DNA of 64,000 nucleotides, taken from positions 51,017 to 115,016 of the forward strand of contig NZ_PSTQ01000013.1 of NCBI RefSeq assembly GCF_002931075.1, written 5' to 3'. Source of the stretch: Pseudoclavibacter sp. AY1F1. GTDB lineage: Bacteria; Actinomycetota; Actinomycetes; Actinomycetales; Microbacteriaceae. How positions within the stretch are numbered: the stretch's first letter is position 1; each line of letters starts with the position of its first letter. The notes under the pieces were generated by a model that worked only from the letters and a program-made list of their open reading frames with translations, searched no databases and was not told where the DNA came from. The position numbers and the translations under genes are program-made. This document shows positions 35,269-44,489 of this stretch, piece after piece.

Positions 35269-36994
35269 CTGCGAGGTGGGCCTCGCGCGCCACGCTGCGT
35301 GCCACGGGCCGCTCGCAGAGGTGATGCGCGTAGGCGGGGATCGTCAGGAAGGTCGGGAACTCGTCCTCGAGCGACACGCGTCGCAAGATCTCCGCCGCGG
35401 CGTCGAGGCGGTTCCCCTCGAACCTCGGCGCGTCGCTGAGCACACCCTCGAGCAGTGAGGCGACGAGACCTCGCGTCACCTTGGTGCCCGAGTCCGTGAC
35501 GGTCTCCTGAGCGATCCACTGCCAGAGCTGCGATCGCGAGATCTCCGCCGTCGCCGCATCCTCCATGAGGTTGTCGATCGCGACCGCGCCGACGCCCCGA
35601 AGCCAGCTCTCGATGTAGCGCAGCGCGACCGACACGTTGGCGCGCACCCCCTCGTCGGTCACGTGCTTCTCGAGCGAGCGGACGTCAAGTAGTTGAGCCG
35701 CCGTCACCTCGACGTCCGAGCGGTCACGATCGAGCTGGTTCGCCCGGCCGCCGAGCACGGCGTCGAACTCGGCGCGGGCGACGTCGATGAGACCGGGATG
35801 CGCAACCCACGAGCCGTCGAAGCCGTCGGCAGCTTCCCTCGACTTATCGGCCCGCACCTTCTCGAGCGCGCGAGCCGTGACCTCCGGCTCGCGCGAATTG
35901 GGGATGAAGGCGCTCATGCCGCCGATGGCGTGCGCGCCGCGTGCGTGGCAGGTCCGCACAAGCAGCTCCGTGTAGGCACGCATGAACGGGACCGTCATGG
36001 TGATCCTGTCCCGGTTGGGGAAGACGTACTGAGGGCCACGCGAGCGGTAGTGCTTGATGAAGCTGAAGATGTAGTCCCATCTCCCTGCGTTGAGACCGGC
36101 GCAGTGCTCGCGCAGCTCGTACAGGATCTCGTCCATCTCGAAGGCGGCCGGCAGCGTCTCGATGAGCACGGTTGCCCTGATCGTGCCGTGGTCGATACCG
36201 AGCGCCCGCTCCGAGAAGGTGAAGACGTCGTCCCAGAGGCGCGCTTCGAGGTGATTCTCCAGCTTGGGCAGGTAGAAGTACGGACCGCGGCCCCGGGTGA
36301 TGAGCTCACTCGCGTTGTGGAAGAAGTAGAGCCCAAAATCAACAAGGGAGCCTGAGGCTGGCCTCTGCTGGCCGGAACGGTCGGTGTAGCTCAGGTGCTT
36401 CTCGACGAGGTGCCAGCCCCGCGGCCGCACGATGATCGTCGGGGTCGCCTCTGCCGTGACCGTGTACTCCTTTCCTTCTGGGCTCGTGTATTCGATGCGC
36501 TCCCTGACAGCGTCGAGCAGGGAGACCTGGCCACCGACGATGTTCTGCCAGGTGGGGCTCGTGGCGTCCTCGAGGTCGGCCAGCCAGGCGTTGGCGCCCG
36601 AGTTGAGTGCGTTGATCGTCATCTTGCGGTCGGTGGGGCCCGTGATCTCGATGCGTCGATCCTCGAGGCCGGGGCCTGCCCCCGCGACGCGCCAGTTGCG
36701 GTCCTCCCTGATGGCGGCCGTCTCGCTCAGGAAGCGGAAGTCGCGACCGTTCTCGACGGCTTTCCGGCCGTCCATCCTGGCGAGCAGGCGCTCGTGTCGC
36801 CTCCCGGCGAACTGGTCGTGGAGTCGGAGGACGAAATCGAGGGCTTCCCGCGTGAGGATCTCGTCGAAGCGGTCGCCGGTGGGTCCCGTGACCTTGAGTC
36901 GTGGCTCTGGCGTGCTGTTCATGGTGGTGATTCCTGTCTGCTCAGTCAAGGTCTGTTCGGTCACGGTCTGTTCGGTCACGGTCTGTTCGGTCAC
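35261..36994 (-). CDS. aceB: Malate synthase
   Basis: This glyoxylate-shunt enzyme joins glyoxylate and acetyl-CoA to malate. The protein is malate synthase A type, with the family signature REHCAGLNAGRWDYIF and the KLENHLEARLWDD and FPNRDRITMTVPFMRAY segments. The N-terminus has four VTEQT-type pentapeptides coded by a 15-bp repeat ahead of a second possible start (ATG 36922, AGGAA upstream). The repeat keeps the frame, and the GTG at 36994 follows the aceA stop by 4 bases, so 36994 is chosen with reserve (577 residues; 553 from 36922). Confidence 0.93.
   Translation of the reverse strand: MTEQTVTEQTVTEQTLTEQTGITTMNSTPEPRLKVTGPTGDRFDEILTREALDFVLRLHDQFAGRRHERLLARMDGRKAVENGRDFRFLSETAAIREDRNWRVAGAGPGLEDRRIEITGPTDRKMTINALNSGANAWLADLEDATSPTWQNIVGGQVSLLDAVRERIEYTSPEGKEYTVTAEATPTIIVRPRGWHLVEKHLSYTDRSGQQRPASGSLVDFGLYFFHNASELITRGRGPYFYLPKLENHLEARLWDDVFTFSERALGIDHGTIRATVLIETLPAAFEMDEILYELREHCAGLNAGRWDYIFSFIKHYRSRGPQYVFPNRDRITMTVPFMRAYTELLVRTCHARGAHAIGGMSAFIPNSREPEVTARALEKVRADKSREAADGFDGSWVAHPGLIDVARAEFDAVLGGRANQLDRDRSDVEVTAAQLLDVRSLEKHVTDEGVRANVSVALRYIESWLRGVGAVAIDNLMEDAATAEISRSQLWQWIAQETVTDSGTKVTRGLVASLLEGVLSDAPRFEGNRLDAAAEILRRVSLEDEFPTFLTIPAYAHHLCERPVARSVAREAHLAAA
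36935..36994. repeat. 15-bp tandem repeat at the aceB 5' end
   Basis: Three exact GGTCTGTTCGGTCAC units (36950, 36965, 36980) plus a degenerate one (36935-36949) encode VTEQT repeats on the minus strand, immediately after the aceA stop codon. Confidence 0.95.
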
Positions 36995-36998
36995 GGTG

Positions 36999-38313
36999 TC
37001 AGGAGAACTGCTCGGACTCGGTGGAGCCCACGAGCGCGAGGGTCGAGCTGCTCGGGTTGAGGCTCGAGGAGAGGCGATCGAAGTAGCCGGTCCCGACCTC
37101 GCGCTGGTGCCTGGTGGCGGTGTAGCCGTCGGCCTCGCTCGCGAACTCGGCCTCCTGCAGGTCGACGTAGGCGCTCATGTGGCGGGCGCTGTAGTCGCGG
37201 GCGAGCGTGTACATGGAGTGGTTGAGGGCGTGGAACCCGGCGAGGGTGATGAACTGGAACGTGTACCCCATCGCCGCGAGCTCGCGTTGGAACGCCGCGA
37301 TCTGCGCGTCGTCGAGGTGGCGCTTCCAGTTGAACGATGGCGAGCAGTTGTAGGCCAGCTTCTTGCCAGGGAACTCCGCGTGGATGCTCTCGGCGAAGGT
37401 CCGGGCCAGCTCGAGATCGGGCTCGCCGCTCTCGACCCAGAGCAGGTCGGCGAACGGCGCGTAGGCGTGGCCGCGTGCGAGGACGGTCTCGATGCCCGGC
37501 TTCGTCTCGTAGAAGCCCTCGGCGGTGCGCTCCCCCGTCAGGAACGCCCGGTCGCGCTCGTCGACGTCGCTCGTGATGAGGTTAGCGGCCAGAGAGTCGG
37601 TTCTTGCGATGATAATGCTGGGCACGTCCGGCGACGTCGGCCGCGAGGCGCGCGGCGTTGAGGGTGCGGATGTGCTGCTGGGTCGGCACGAGCACTTTGC
37701 CTCCCATGTGCCCGCACTTCTTCTCGCTGGCGAGCTGGTCCTCCCAGTGCACGCCCGCGGCCCCCGCCTGAATCATGGAGGTCATGAGCTCGTAGGCGTT
37801 CAGCGGGCCACCGAAGCCGGCCTCGGCGTCGGCGACGATGGGCGCGAGCCAGTCGCGGCTCGGCGCGCCAGCCTCGGCCGTCTCGATCTGGTCTGCTCGC
37901 AGGAGGGCGTTGTTGATGCGGCGCACAACGACGGGGACGGAGTTCGCCGGGTAAAGGCTCTGGTCCGGGTAGGTCTGGCCGGAGACGTTCGCATCTGCCG
38001 CGACCTGCCATCCCGAGAGGTAGATGGCCTTCAGGCCGGCCCGCACCTGCTGCACGGCCTGGTTGCCGGTGAGGGCACCGAGAGCTGCGACCCAGCTCCC
38101 GTCGTCTTCGGTGACCATGTCCCACAGGCGCTCGGCTCCACGCCTTGCGAGCGTCTGCTCCTCGACGACGCTTCCACGCAGCGCGACGACGTCCTCTGCG
38201 GAGAAGTCGCGGGTGATGCCGCTCCAGCGTGCCTCGGTCTTCCAGGCCGTCTCGATCGCCGCCGCCGCCTTCGCCTGCGCCGACTCGGCTGCCTGGTGGG
38301 TCGTCGTGTTCAT
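36999..38313 (-). pseudogene. aceA: Isocitrate lyase, frameshifted
   Basis: Isocitrate lyase cleaves isocitrate to glyoxylate and succinate. The N-terminal frame (38313 to about 37632) carries the catalytic KKCGHM motif and ends [16 protein letters not shown]; the C-terminal frame (from about 37625) continues [20 protein letters not shown] to the stop at 36999. The junction GCCGGACGTGCCC has one base too many at 37626-37628 where GCC-GGC-GTG-CCC would restore a normal enzyme of about 437 residues. All else looks intact, so sequencing error or a very recent mutation is likely. AAAGGAG precedes the ATG. aceA and aceB form an operon facing away from ramB. Confidence 0.9.
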
Positions 38314-38388
38314 GCTGAGCTCCTTTGCTCGAAAAACTGGGGATGTGTTGATCCTGTGCCGAATCAGCCGCCGAATCTGGAGATAGTC

Positions 38389-38414
38389 GCTAGAAATCTG
38401 CTAATTCTTCTAGC
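38389..38414. promoter_or_regulatory. Inverted repeat between aceA and ramB, candidate operator
   Basis: GCTAGAA (38389-38395) and TTCTAGC (38408-38414) are exact reverse complements around a 12-base AT-rich centre, in the divergent aceA/ramB promoter region. RamB is known to bind upstream of aceA and its own gene in Corynebacterium, but this sequence is not an obvious match to the published RamB consensus. Confidence 0.4.
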
Positions 38415-38447
38415 GTGCAGAAGGATGCGTGTGGCACGGTGGCCAGC

Positions 38448-39908
38448 ATGGACATCGACGTTCTGACCCTCGGCCGACGCATCCGCTCGATCCGACAGGA
38501 GCGGGGCCTCACCCTCGAGGCACTCGGCACCGCCATCGAGCGCGCGCCGTCTCAGGTCTCCGCGATCGAGACGGGAAAGCGCGAGGTGCGGCTCTCAGAG
38601 CTCCAGGCGTTCGCACGACTGTTCGGTGTGACGGTCGACGAACTGCTCTCCGACGCGCCGCTCTCGAAACGGGCGACCCTCGAGGTGGAGCTCGAGCGCG
38701 TGCAGGCGGGGAGGATCGCGCTTGCCCTCGGCCTCGAACCGCTTCCCATCCGACGCGCACTCAGCGACGAGGCGATCGAGACGATCCTGTCGCTCTACCG
38801 CGAGCTCGCGAGGATCGACTCGGAGCGGGCGGCGACGCCGGAAGAAGCAAGGCGGGCGAACACGGAGCTCCGCCTCGCCATGCGAGAACGTGACAACTAC
38901 TACGCGGAGCTCGAGGAGCGAGCGGGAGCGCTGCTCGCGAGCGTCGGCCACGAGGACGGCCCGCTGTCGCAGCGCACGGCAGCCGACATCGCCGCACACC
39001 TGGGGCTCACGCTGCACTACGTGCGAGACCTCCCCGTCTCCACGCGCTCCGTGGTCGACCGGAGGCACGGCCGGATCTACGTGCCCCTCGCACAGTCGCC
39101 GGACGCGGACCCGCGTTCGATCATCCTGCAGACCATCTCGAGCTACGTGCTCGGCCACGAGGCGCCCCGCGACTACGCGGAGTTCCTGCTCCAGCGGGTC
39201 GAGACGAACTACTTCACGGGTGCCATGCTCATCCCGGAACAGGGTGCGGCCAAGCTCATGGCTGGAGCGAAGGAGCGCCGCGCGCTCTCGGTCGAGGACC
39301 TGCGAGACGCCTACGGCGTGAGCTACGAGACCGCAGCGCACCGCTTCACGAACCTCAGCACGCACCACCTCGGCATCCCGGTCCACTTCCTCAAGGTCAG
39401 CGAGTCCGGCGTCATCTCGAAGGCCTACGAGAACGACAGCGTCACCTTCCCCACCGACGCGCTCGGGGCCGTCGAGGGCCAGTTCGTGTGCAGGCAGTGG
39501 AGCGCGAGGCGCGTCTTCGACGTCGAAGACCGCTTCAGCCCGTATCACCAGTACACCGACAAGCCGGTCGGCACCTACTGGTGCACCTCCCACATCCAGA
39601 CCACCCCGCGCGGCACCTTCTCGGTGAGCGTCGGCACCGCGTTCGAACACTCGAAATGGTTCTCGGGACGAGAGACGACGCGCAGGCACACGTCGACGTG
39701 CCCGAACGGAGACTGCTGCAGGCGCCCGTCCGAGACGCTCACGGCGCGGTGGGCTGGCGCGTCGTTCCCGAACGCGCGCATGCACACCTCACTGCACGCG
39801 GCGATGCCGACAGGGGCGTTCCCCGGAGTCGATGAGGTCGAGGTGTACGAGTTCCTCGAGCGTCACGCCCCGGAGGCACCACCGGCACCGCCGGCACCGA
39901 GCAGCTGA
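38448..39908 (+). CDS. ramB: RamB-like transcriptional regulator of acetate metabolism
   Basis: The 486-residue protein has an N-terminal Xre-type helix-turn-helix (LGRRIRSIRQERGLTLEALG, about 7-26, then SQVSAIETGKREV), a middle region with the shape of the ImmA/IrrE (DUF955)-like domain and a C-terminal domain of the short-chain fatty acyl regulator (DUF2083) type with a run of conserved Cys (CPNGDCCRR). This layout and the divergent aceA/aceB genes match RamB, which controls the glyoxylate cycle. ATG 38448 is preferred over GTG 38415, which falls in the promoter. It overlaps the convergent monooxygenase gene by 46 bases. Confidence 0.9.
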   Translation: MDIDVLTLGRRIRSIRQERGLTLEALGTAIERAPSQVSAIETGKREVRLSELQAFARLFGVTVDELLSDAPLSKRATLEVELERVQAGRIALALGLEPLPIRRALSDEAIETILSLYRELARIDSERAATPEEARRANTELRLAMRERDNYYAELEERAGALLASVGHEDGPLSQRTAADIAAHLGLTLHYVRDLPVSTRSVVDRRHGRIYVPLAQSPDADPRSIILQTISSYVLGHEAPRDYAEFLLQRVETNYFTGAMLIPEQGAAKLMAGAKERRALSVEDLRDAYGVSYETAAHRFTNLSTHHLGIPVHFLKVSESGVISKAYENDSVTFPTDALGAVEGQFVCRQWSARRVFDVEDRFSPYHQYTDKPVGTYWCTSHIQTTPRGTFSVSVGTAFEHSKWFSGRETTRRHTSTCPNGDCCRRPSETLTARWAGASFPNARMHTSLHAAMPTGAFPGVDEVEVYEFLERHAPEAPPAPPAPSS

Positions 39909-41269
39909 CCGCTGGGTGCCTCGGCAGACGGCGGGTCTGCCGGCAGGCCGAGCGTGTCCCGCAGGGTGGCGCCAGGCGTGTAGTCCTCGCGGTACACGCC
40001 ACGCTCCTGCAGCTCGGGGATGACCTCGTCCACGAAGCGGTCGAGGCCGTTGGGGATGAGCGACGGCACGATCACGAAGCCGTCGGAGGCGCCGCCCTGC
40101 ACGTAGCGGGAGATTTCGTCGGCGATGTGCGAGCCGGTGCCGACGAAGGTGTGCCTCGTGTTGAGCTTGAGCATGAGCTCGCGCACGCTGAGCGATTCAC
40201 GCTCCGCGATCTCCCGGAACTTCGAGATCTGCGCGCGCTGCTTCGAAAGGTCGTTGGCCTGTCCGGCGCGGATGAGCTCGTCGCCGGGCTCGAGGTCGGG
40301 AAGCGGACCGTCCGGGTCGATGCCTGACAGGTCCCTCCCCCACACCTGCTCGAGCATCGCGATGGCCGTCTGCGGGCTGACCTGGGCGAGCGCCTCCTCG
40401 CGCGAGCGCTCGCGAGCATCCGCCTCGGAGTCGCCGACAACAAAGGTCGCGGCCGGCATGATCAGGAGGGAGTCTCGCGATCGGCCAACGGCAGGCAGCC
40501 TCCCCTTGACGTCGTCGTAGAAGCGCTTGCCGTCCTCGAAGGCGGCGTGCAGCGAGAAGATGATCTCGGCGTTCGCTGAGGCGAAGTCGCGTCCAGCCGG
40601 GGAGTCGCCCGCCTGCACGATCACGGGGTAGCGCTGCGGGCTGCGCGGGACGTTCGAGATGGTCTCGACATCGAAGTGCTTGCCGACGTGGTTGACGCGG
40701 TGCACGCCCTCGGCGCGCAAGAACTCGCCCCGGCCAGGGTTCGCGGCGATCGCGTCGGACTCCCACGAGTCCCAGAGCCGCTTCGAGAGCCGCACGAACT
40801 CCTCCGCACGCTCGTAGCGCTCGGCGTACTCGAGGAAGCCGCCGCGGCGGAAGTTCTGGCCGTGGAAGGCGTCGCTTGAGGTGACGACGTTCCAGCCGGC
40901 CCTGCCCTCGGAGAGGTGGTCGAGCGTCGCGAGCTGACGCGCAAGGTCGGCGGGTTCGTTGAACGTGGAGGAGAGCGTGCCCACGAGGCCGATGTGCGAA
41001 GTCAGGCTTGCCAGAGCGGCGAGGATGACCAGCGTGTTCGGGCGACCGACGACGTCCAGGTCGTGGACTCGCCCCTTGTGCTCGCGGAGCCGCAGGCCCT
41101 CGGCGAGGAAGAGGTAGTCGAACCTGCCGCGCTCGGCCGTCTCTGCGAAGGCGCGGAACGAGGCGAGGTCGATCTGACTGCCCGCGTCGGGGTCCGTCCA
41201 GATGGTCGTGTTGTTCACGCCGGGGAAGTGTGCGGCGAGGTGGACCTGCTTGAGGGGGGTTCCGCTCAT
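39863..41269 (-). CDS. LLM class flavin-dependent monooxygenase, NtaA/SnaA/DszA family
   Basis: This is a two-component FMNH2-dependent monooxygenase with a luciferase-like barrel. The 468 residues include QVHLAAHFPGVNNTTIWTDP, FDYLFLAEGL, the GRAGWNVVTSSDAF motif typical of NtaA/SnaA/SoxA (nitrilotriacetate, pristinamycin and dibenzothiophene sulfone enzymes) and VIVQAGDSPAGRDFA. It needs a separate flavin reductase, which is not obvious nearby. The C-terminus is Gly/Ala/Ser-rich. It overlaps the upstream paralogous gene by ATGA. The substrate is unknown; sulfur or nitrogen scavenging is a reasonable guess. Confidence 0.92.
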   Translation of the reverse strand: MSGTPLKQVHLAAHFPGVNNTTIWTDPDAGSQIDLASFRAFAETAERGRFDYLFLAEGLRLREHKGRVHDLDVVGRPNTLVILAALASLTSHIGLVGTLSSTFNEPADLARQLATLDHLSEGRAGWNVVTSSDAFHGQNFRRGGFLEYAERYERAEEFVRLSKRLWDSWESDAIAANPGRGEFLRAEGVHRVNHVGKHFDVETISNVPRSPQRYPVIVQAGDSPAGRDFASANAEIIFSLHAAFEDGKRFYDDVKGRLPAVGRSRDSLLIMPAATFVVGDSEADARERSREEALAQVSPQTAIAMLEQVWGRDLSGIDPDGPLPDLEPGDELIRAGQANDLSKQRAQISKFREIAERESLSVRELMLKLNTRHTFVGTGSHIADEISRYVQGGASDGFVIVPSLIPNGLDRFVDEVIPELQERGVYREDYTPGATLRDTLGLPADPPSAEAPSGQLLGAGGAGGASGA

Positions 41270-42477
41270 GCGCGCTGCGCCTTTCTTGCGTTGGATGTTC
41301 CTGTGGCGAAGCGGTTCGCCGGGCGGGGAACGAGCCCAAGCGTCTTGCGCAGACTCGGCGACTTCTCGCGCGGGTTGGGAGGCGATACGATGCCGCGCGC
41401 CTCGAGCATCGGGCGCACCCTGTCGACGAACTCCGCGACGTCGCCGTGCGTGAGGGGACGGACGCGAACACCATCGAGGCCGGCTTCCGCGTACTTGGCG
41501 ATGAGCTCGGCCGTCGTGACGTTCGAGCGAACGACGACCCGCGTGTCGCTGCGGTACCCGGAATCCGCGCGGACGCGCTCGTCGAGGGCCCTGAAGTGCT
41601 CTTCGGTGGAGCCGTCCTCGTCGCCGAGGAAGATCTCGAGGTCGGCGACGATGCGCAGCGGCTCTCCCGTGCGCCCGACGCGCAGCTCTGCTTCCCTGAT
41701 CGCTGCGACCAGCTCGGCGACCGTCGAACGGCCAGGGGTGACGAAGACGACGTCGGCCTGCCGTGCCGCGAAATCGAAGGACTCCTCAGTTTGCGCGAGG
41801 GCGAAGACCGGAGACTGCCCCTGTGGCGAGCGCGGCACGATCGACGGGCCCTTGACGCTGAAGTGCTCACCCTCGAAGTCGGCGTAGTGCAGGCGGTCGG
41901 CGTCGATGAACCGCCCGGTGTCGGCGTCACGGATGACGGCGTCATCCTCCCAGCTGTCCCAGAGCCGGCGGATGACCTCGACCGAGTCGGCCCCCTCCGC
42001 GAAGATCGCGTCGAGGCCCAGGGAGCTCTTGCGTCCGAAGCTCGCCGCTTCGGCCGCGCTCGCGCTGAGCTTCGCCCGCAGGCCGGCTCGTCCGAGCGAG
42101 ACATGGTCAAGAGTCTGGATGCTCGTGGCCGCGTGGAAGGGCTCGGCGTGGGTGAGCCCGATCGTGGGGACGAGTCCGATGCGCTTCGTCTGCGGCGCGA
42201 GCGCCGCGGCGAGGAGGGTCGCGTCGAGCGAGACCTCGGCCAGCTCGCGGGCGGCCTCCCAGTCTGGGGCGCTCCCCTCGATCTGGAAGGCGTCCTCGAA
42301 CGTGACGTAATCGATGCCGGCTCGCTCGGCGTGCTGGACCAGGTCTCGCCAGTAGCCGAGCTCGGAGAGCCTGGCGCCGTCGCCTCTCGGCAGGACCGTC
42401 CAGGCCGCTGGGTGCCAGCCCGCGCCTTGGAGCGCGAGTCCGATCGTGAACCGTCCGGGGCTTTGGCGTCTCGACAT
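41266..42477 (-). CDS. LLM class flavin-dependent oxidoreductase
   Basis: This second luciferase-like monooxygenase (403 residues) begins FTIGLALQGAGWHPAAW, with the AGIDYVTFEDAFQ strand and GRAGLRAKLSASAAEAASFG region. It is only distantly similar to its neighbour. The ATG at 42477 has AGAGAGG upstream; the longer frame lacks coding character. The pair LLM2-LLM1 forms one operon by the ATGA overlap, suggesting consecutive or paired oxidation steps. Confidence 0.88.
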   Translation of the reverse strand: MSRRQSPGRFTIGLALQGAGWHPAAWTVLPRGDGARLSELGYWRDLVQHAERAGIDYVTFEDAFQIEGSAPDWEAARELAEVSLDATLLAAALAPQTKRIGLVPTIGLTHAEPFHAATSIQTLDHVSLGRAGLRAKLSASAAEAASFGRKSSLGLDAIFAEGADSVEVIRRLWDSWEDDAVIRDADTGRFIDADRLHYADFEGEHFSVKGPSIVPRSPQGQSPVFALAQTEESFDFAARQADVVFVTPGRSTVAELVAAIREAELRVGRTGEPLRIVADLEIFLGDEDGSTEEHFRALDERVRADSGYRSDTRVVVRSNVTTAELIAKYAEAGLDGVRVRPLTHGDVAEFVDRVRPMLEARGIVSPPNPREKSPSLRKTLGLVPRPANRFATGTSNARKAQRA

Positions 42478-42654
42478 GGTGCCTCTCTCACGGGATCGGG
42501 CCCGGACTCTGCTGAGCGCAGAGGCCTGCAGCGTTCGGGGGTTGCCCGATCGTATGGCGCAGCGTCGGCGCGGGAGGCCCGTCGACGTCACCCGCCGAAA
42601 TGGAGTGCAACATTGCGACGCGCGGGGGGCGTTCGCCTCACGATGCTGGCCGAT

Positions 42655-42660
42655 TAGTCT
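42655..42660 (+). promoter_or_regulatory. -10 box of a leaderless start (antiporter)
   Basis: TAGTCT ends 8 bases before the ATG at 42669. Confidence 0.45.
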
Positions 42661-42668
42661 GCTGTTCC

Positions 42669-44375
42669 ATGGAGCTCGAACTCGCAGTCTTCGGCGTCGC
42701 AGCGATCCTCATCATCGTTGCGGTCGCCGCCATCGCCCCGAAGCTCGGGGTGGCAGCGCCCATCCTGCTTGTGCTCGTGGGGATCGGCGTCGGCTACTTG
42801 CCTGGCGTCCCCGACTTCCAGTTCCCGCCGGAGCTGATCCTCGCGATCGTGCTCCCGCCGATCCTCTATTCGGCCGCCGTGAACGTGCCGCTGACCGACT
42901 TCAGGCGCAACCTGCGCTCCATCACGGGCCTTTCCGTGCTGCTGGTCATCATCTCGGCATTCGGTAGCGGTTTGCTGCTGTACGCGCTCCTGCCCGACCT
43001 GAACCTCGCCGCGGCTATCGCCCTCGGCGCGGTCATCAGCCCGCCTGACGCGGTGGCCGCGACGGCCGTCGGTAAGCGCCTCGGGCTCCCGCCCCGCCTC
43101 GTGACGGTGCTCGAGGGCGAGGGCCTCGTCAACGATGCGACGGCCCTCGTCATGCTGCGCAGCGCCATCGCGGCGACGGCTGGCGCGCTGTCGTTCTGGG
43201 GTGCGGTCGGCGACTTCGTGCTCGCCGTGACGCTTGCGGTTGTGCTCGGGGCGGCCGTGGGGGCGGTTACCGTCTACGTCCGTTCGAAGCTCGACAGCGC
43301 CGTGCTCACGACGGCGATCTCCTTCACCGTGCCGTTCCTGGCCTACGTGCCGACCGAGGAGGTTGGTGGCTCCGGTGTGCTCGCGGTCGTCGTGGCCGGC
43401 CTCATCACCGGCCATGCAAGCGCGAGCCGCTTCAGTCCGCAGGACCGCATGAGCGAACGAACGAACTGGCGCACGGCCCAGCTCCTGCTCGAGAACGGCG
43501 TGTTCCTGCTCATGGGCTTCGAGCTCTCGTCGCTCATCGAGTCGGTCGACGGCGACGCGGACGGCATCGGGCTGCTGCACGCGGTTGGTATCGGGCTGCT
43601 GGCGACGCTCGCGCTTGTTGTCATCAGGGTGCTCTTCATGATCCCGCTCGTGCTCTCGCTCCGGAGCGAGCAGCGCCGAGCCGAGCTCGTGGCGCCCAGG
43701 GTCGAGCAGTTCCTCAAGCGGGTCACGGCTCCTGGCCACGAGGGCGCCAAGCCGCGGCTCGTCGACCGCGCGAAACGAGCGAGCGCCGACATCGCCTTCT
43801 ATCGTGACGAAGGGCTCGGCTGGCGCGGCGGCGCAGTGCTCGCCTGGTCCGGGATGCGCGGCGTCGTCACGCTCGCCGCGGCGCAGTCGCTGCCGGCCGA
43901 CTTCCCCTACAGGCCGCAGCTCGTCCTGATCGCCTTCACGGTCGCCATCGTGACGCTTGTCGTGCAGGGCGGCACTCTGCCGCTGCTCATCAGGAAGCTC
44001 GGAGTGACGGGCACCGACGCCGACGCCGACGCGCGGGAGCTCGCGAGCCTCGCCGACGAGGTGTTCGAGGTCGCGCAGGAGTCCCTCGCGAACCCAGACC
44101 TGCGGCGGGCGGACGGCGGTGAGTACGACTCGGAGGTGCTCGAGCACGTGCAGGCCGTCGCCTCACGCATGGGACGCGTGCTCTCGAACACCGTCGACCT
44201 CGCCGAGCATGCCGAGGACACGCACGTCCAGCGGCGGGAACTCACGCGCATCCTGCTCGACAACGCGCAGCTCGCGTTGCTCGACGCGCGATCGTCCGGC
44301 ACCTACTCGTCGCGGACGATCGAGCAGGCGCAGCACCGTCTCGACGCCGAGGCCCTGCGCTTCGGCGGCGCGTGA
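42669..44375 (+). CDS. Cation/proton antiporter, CPA1 (NhaP) type
   Basis: This 568-residue membrane protein has about 12 hydrophobic helices in the first 430 residues and a hydrophilic C-terminal domain. Conserved CPA1 features are PPILYSAA in helix 3, the ALGAVISPPDAVAATAV region with the ion-binding Asp of the ND-type pair near LEGEGLVNDATALV, and SGMRGVVTLAAA near the end of the membrane part. It probably exchanges sodium or potassium for protons. The short first-Met choice MELELAVFG gives a normal first helix. Confidence 0.92.
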   Translation: MELELAVFGVAAILIIVAVAAIAPKLGVAAPILLVLVGIGVGYLPGVPDFQFPPELILAIVLPPILYSAAVNVPLTDFRRNLRSITGLSVLLVIISAFGSGLLLYALLPDLNLAAAIALGAVISPPDAVAATAVGKRLGLPPRLVTVLEGEGLVNDATALVMLRSAIAATAGALSFWGAVGDFVLAVTLAVVLGAAVGAVTVYVRSKLDSAVLTTAISFTVPFLAYVPTEEVGGSGVLAVVVAGLITGHASASRFSPQDRMSERTNWRTAQLLLENGVFLLMGFELSSLIESVDGDADGIGLLHAVGIGLLATLALVVIRVLFMIPLVLSLRSEQRRAELVAPRVEQFLKRVTAPGHEGAKPRLVDRAKRASADIAFYRDEGLGWRGGAVLAWSGMRGVVTLAAAQSLPADFPYRPQLVLIAFTVAIVTLVVQGGTLPLLIRKLGVTGTDADADARELASLADEVFEVAQESLANPDLRRADGGEYDSEVLEHVQAVASRMGRVLSNTVDLAEHAEDTHVQRRELTRILLDNAQLALLDARSSGTYSSRTIEQAQHRLDAEALRFGGA

Positions 44376-44430
44376 CGCGAGGCCGCTCACGTCGAGGAAG
44401 CCCGCTCGGGTGGAAGAAGCCCGCTCACGC

Positions 44431-44474
44431 GGAAGCGGGGCTCAGGCTCCCTCTAAGCCCGCGCCCCCGCTTCC
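44431..44474. terminator. Long-loop hairpin between convergent antiporter and baeRF genes
   Basis: GGAAGCGGGG (44431-44440) pairs with CCCCGCTTCC (44465-44474). The loop is 24 bases and there is no T-run. Position between convergent genes suggests termination. Confidence 0.45.
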
Positions 44475-44489
44475 TCGGTGTCTGCCCTG

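Noticed and set aside
40197..42491. Minus-strand open frame of 764 codons overlapping both flavin monooxygenases in another frame
   Set aside because: The flavin monooxygenase frames have clear motifs; this one is Arg/Ser/Pro-rich.
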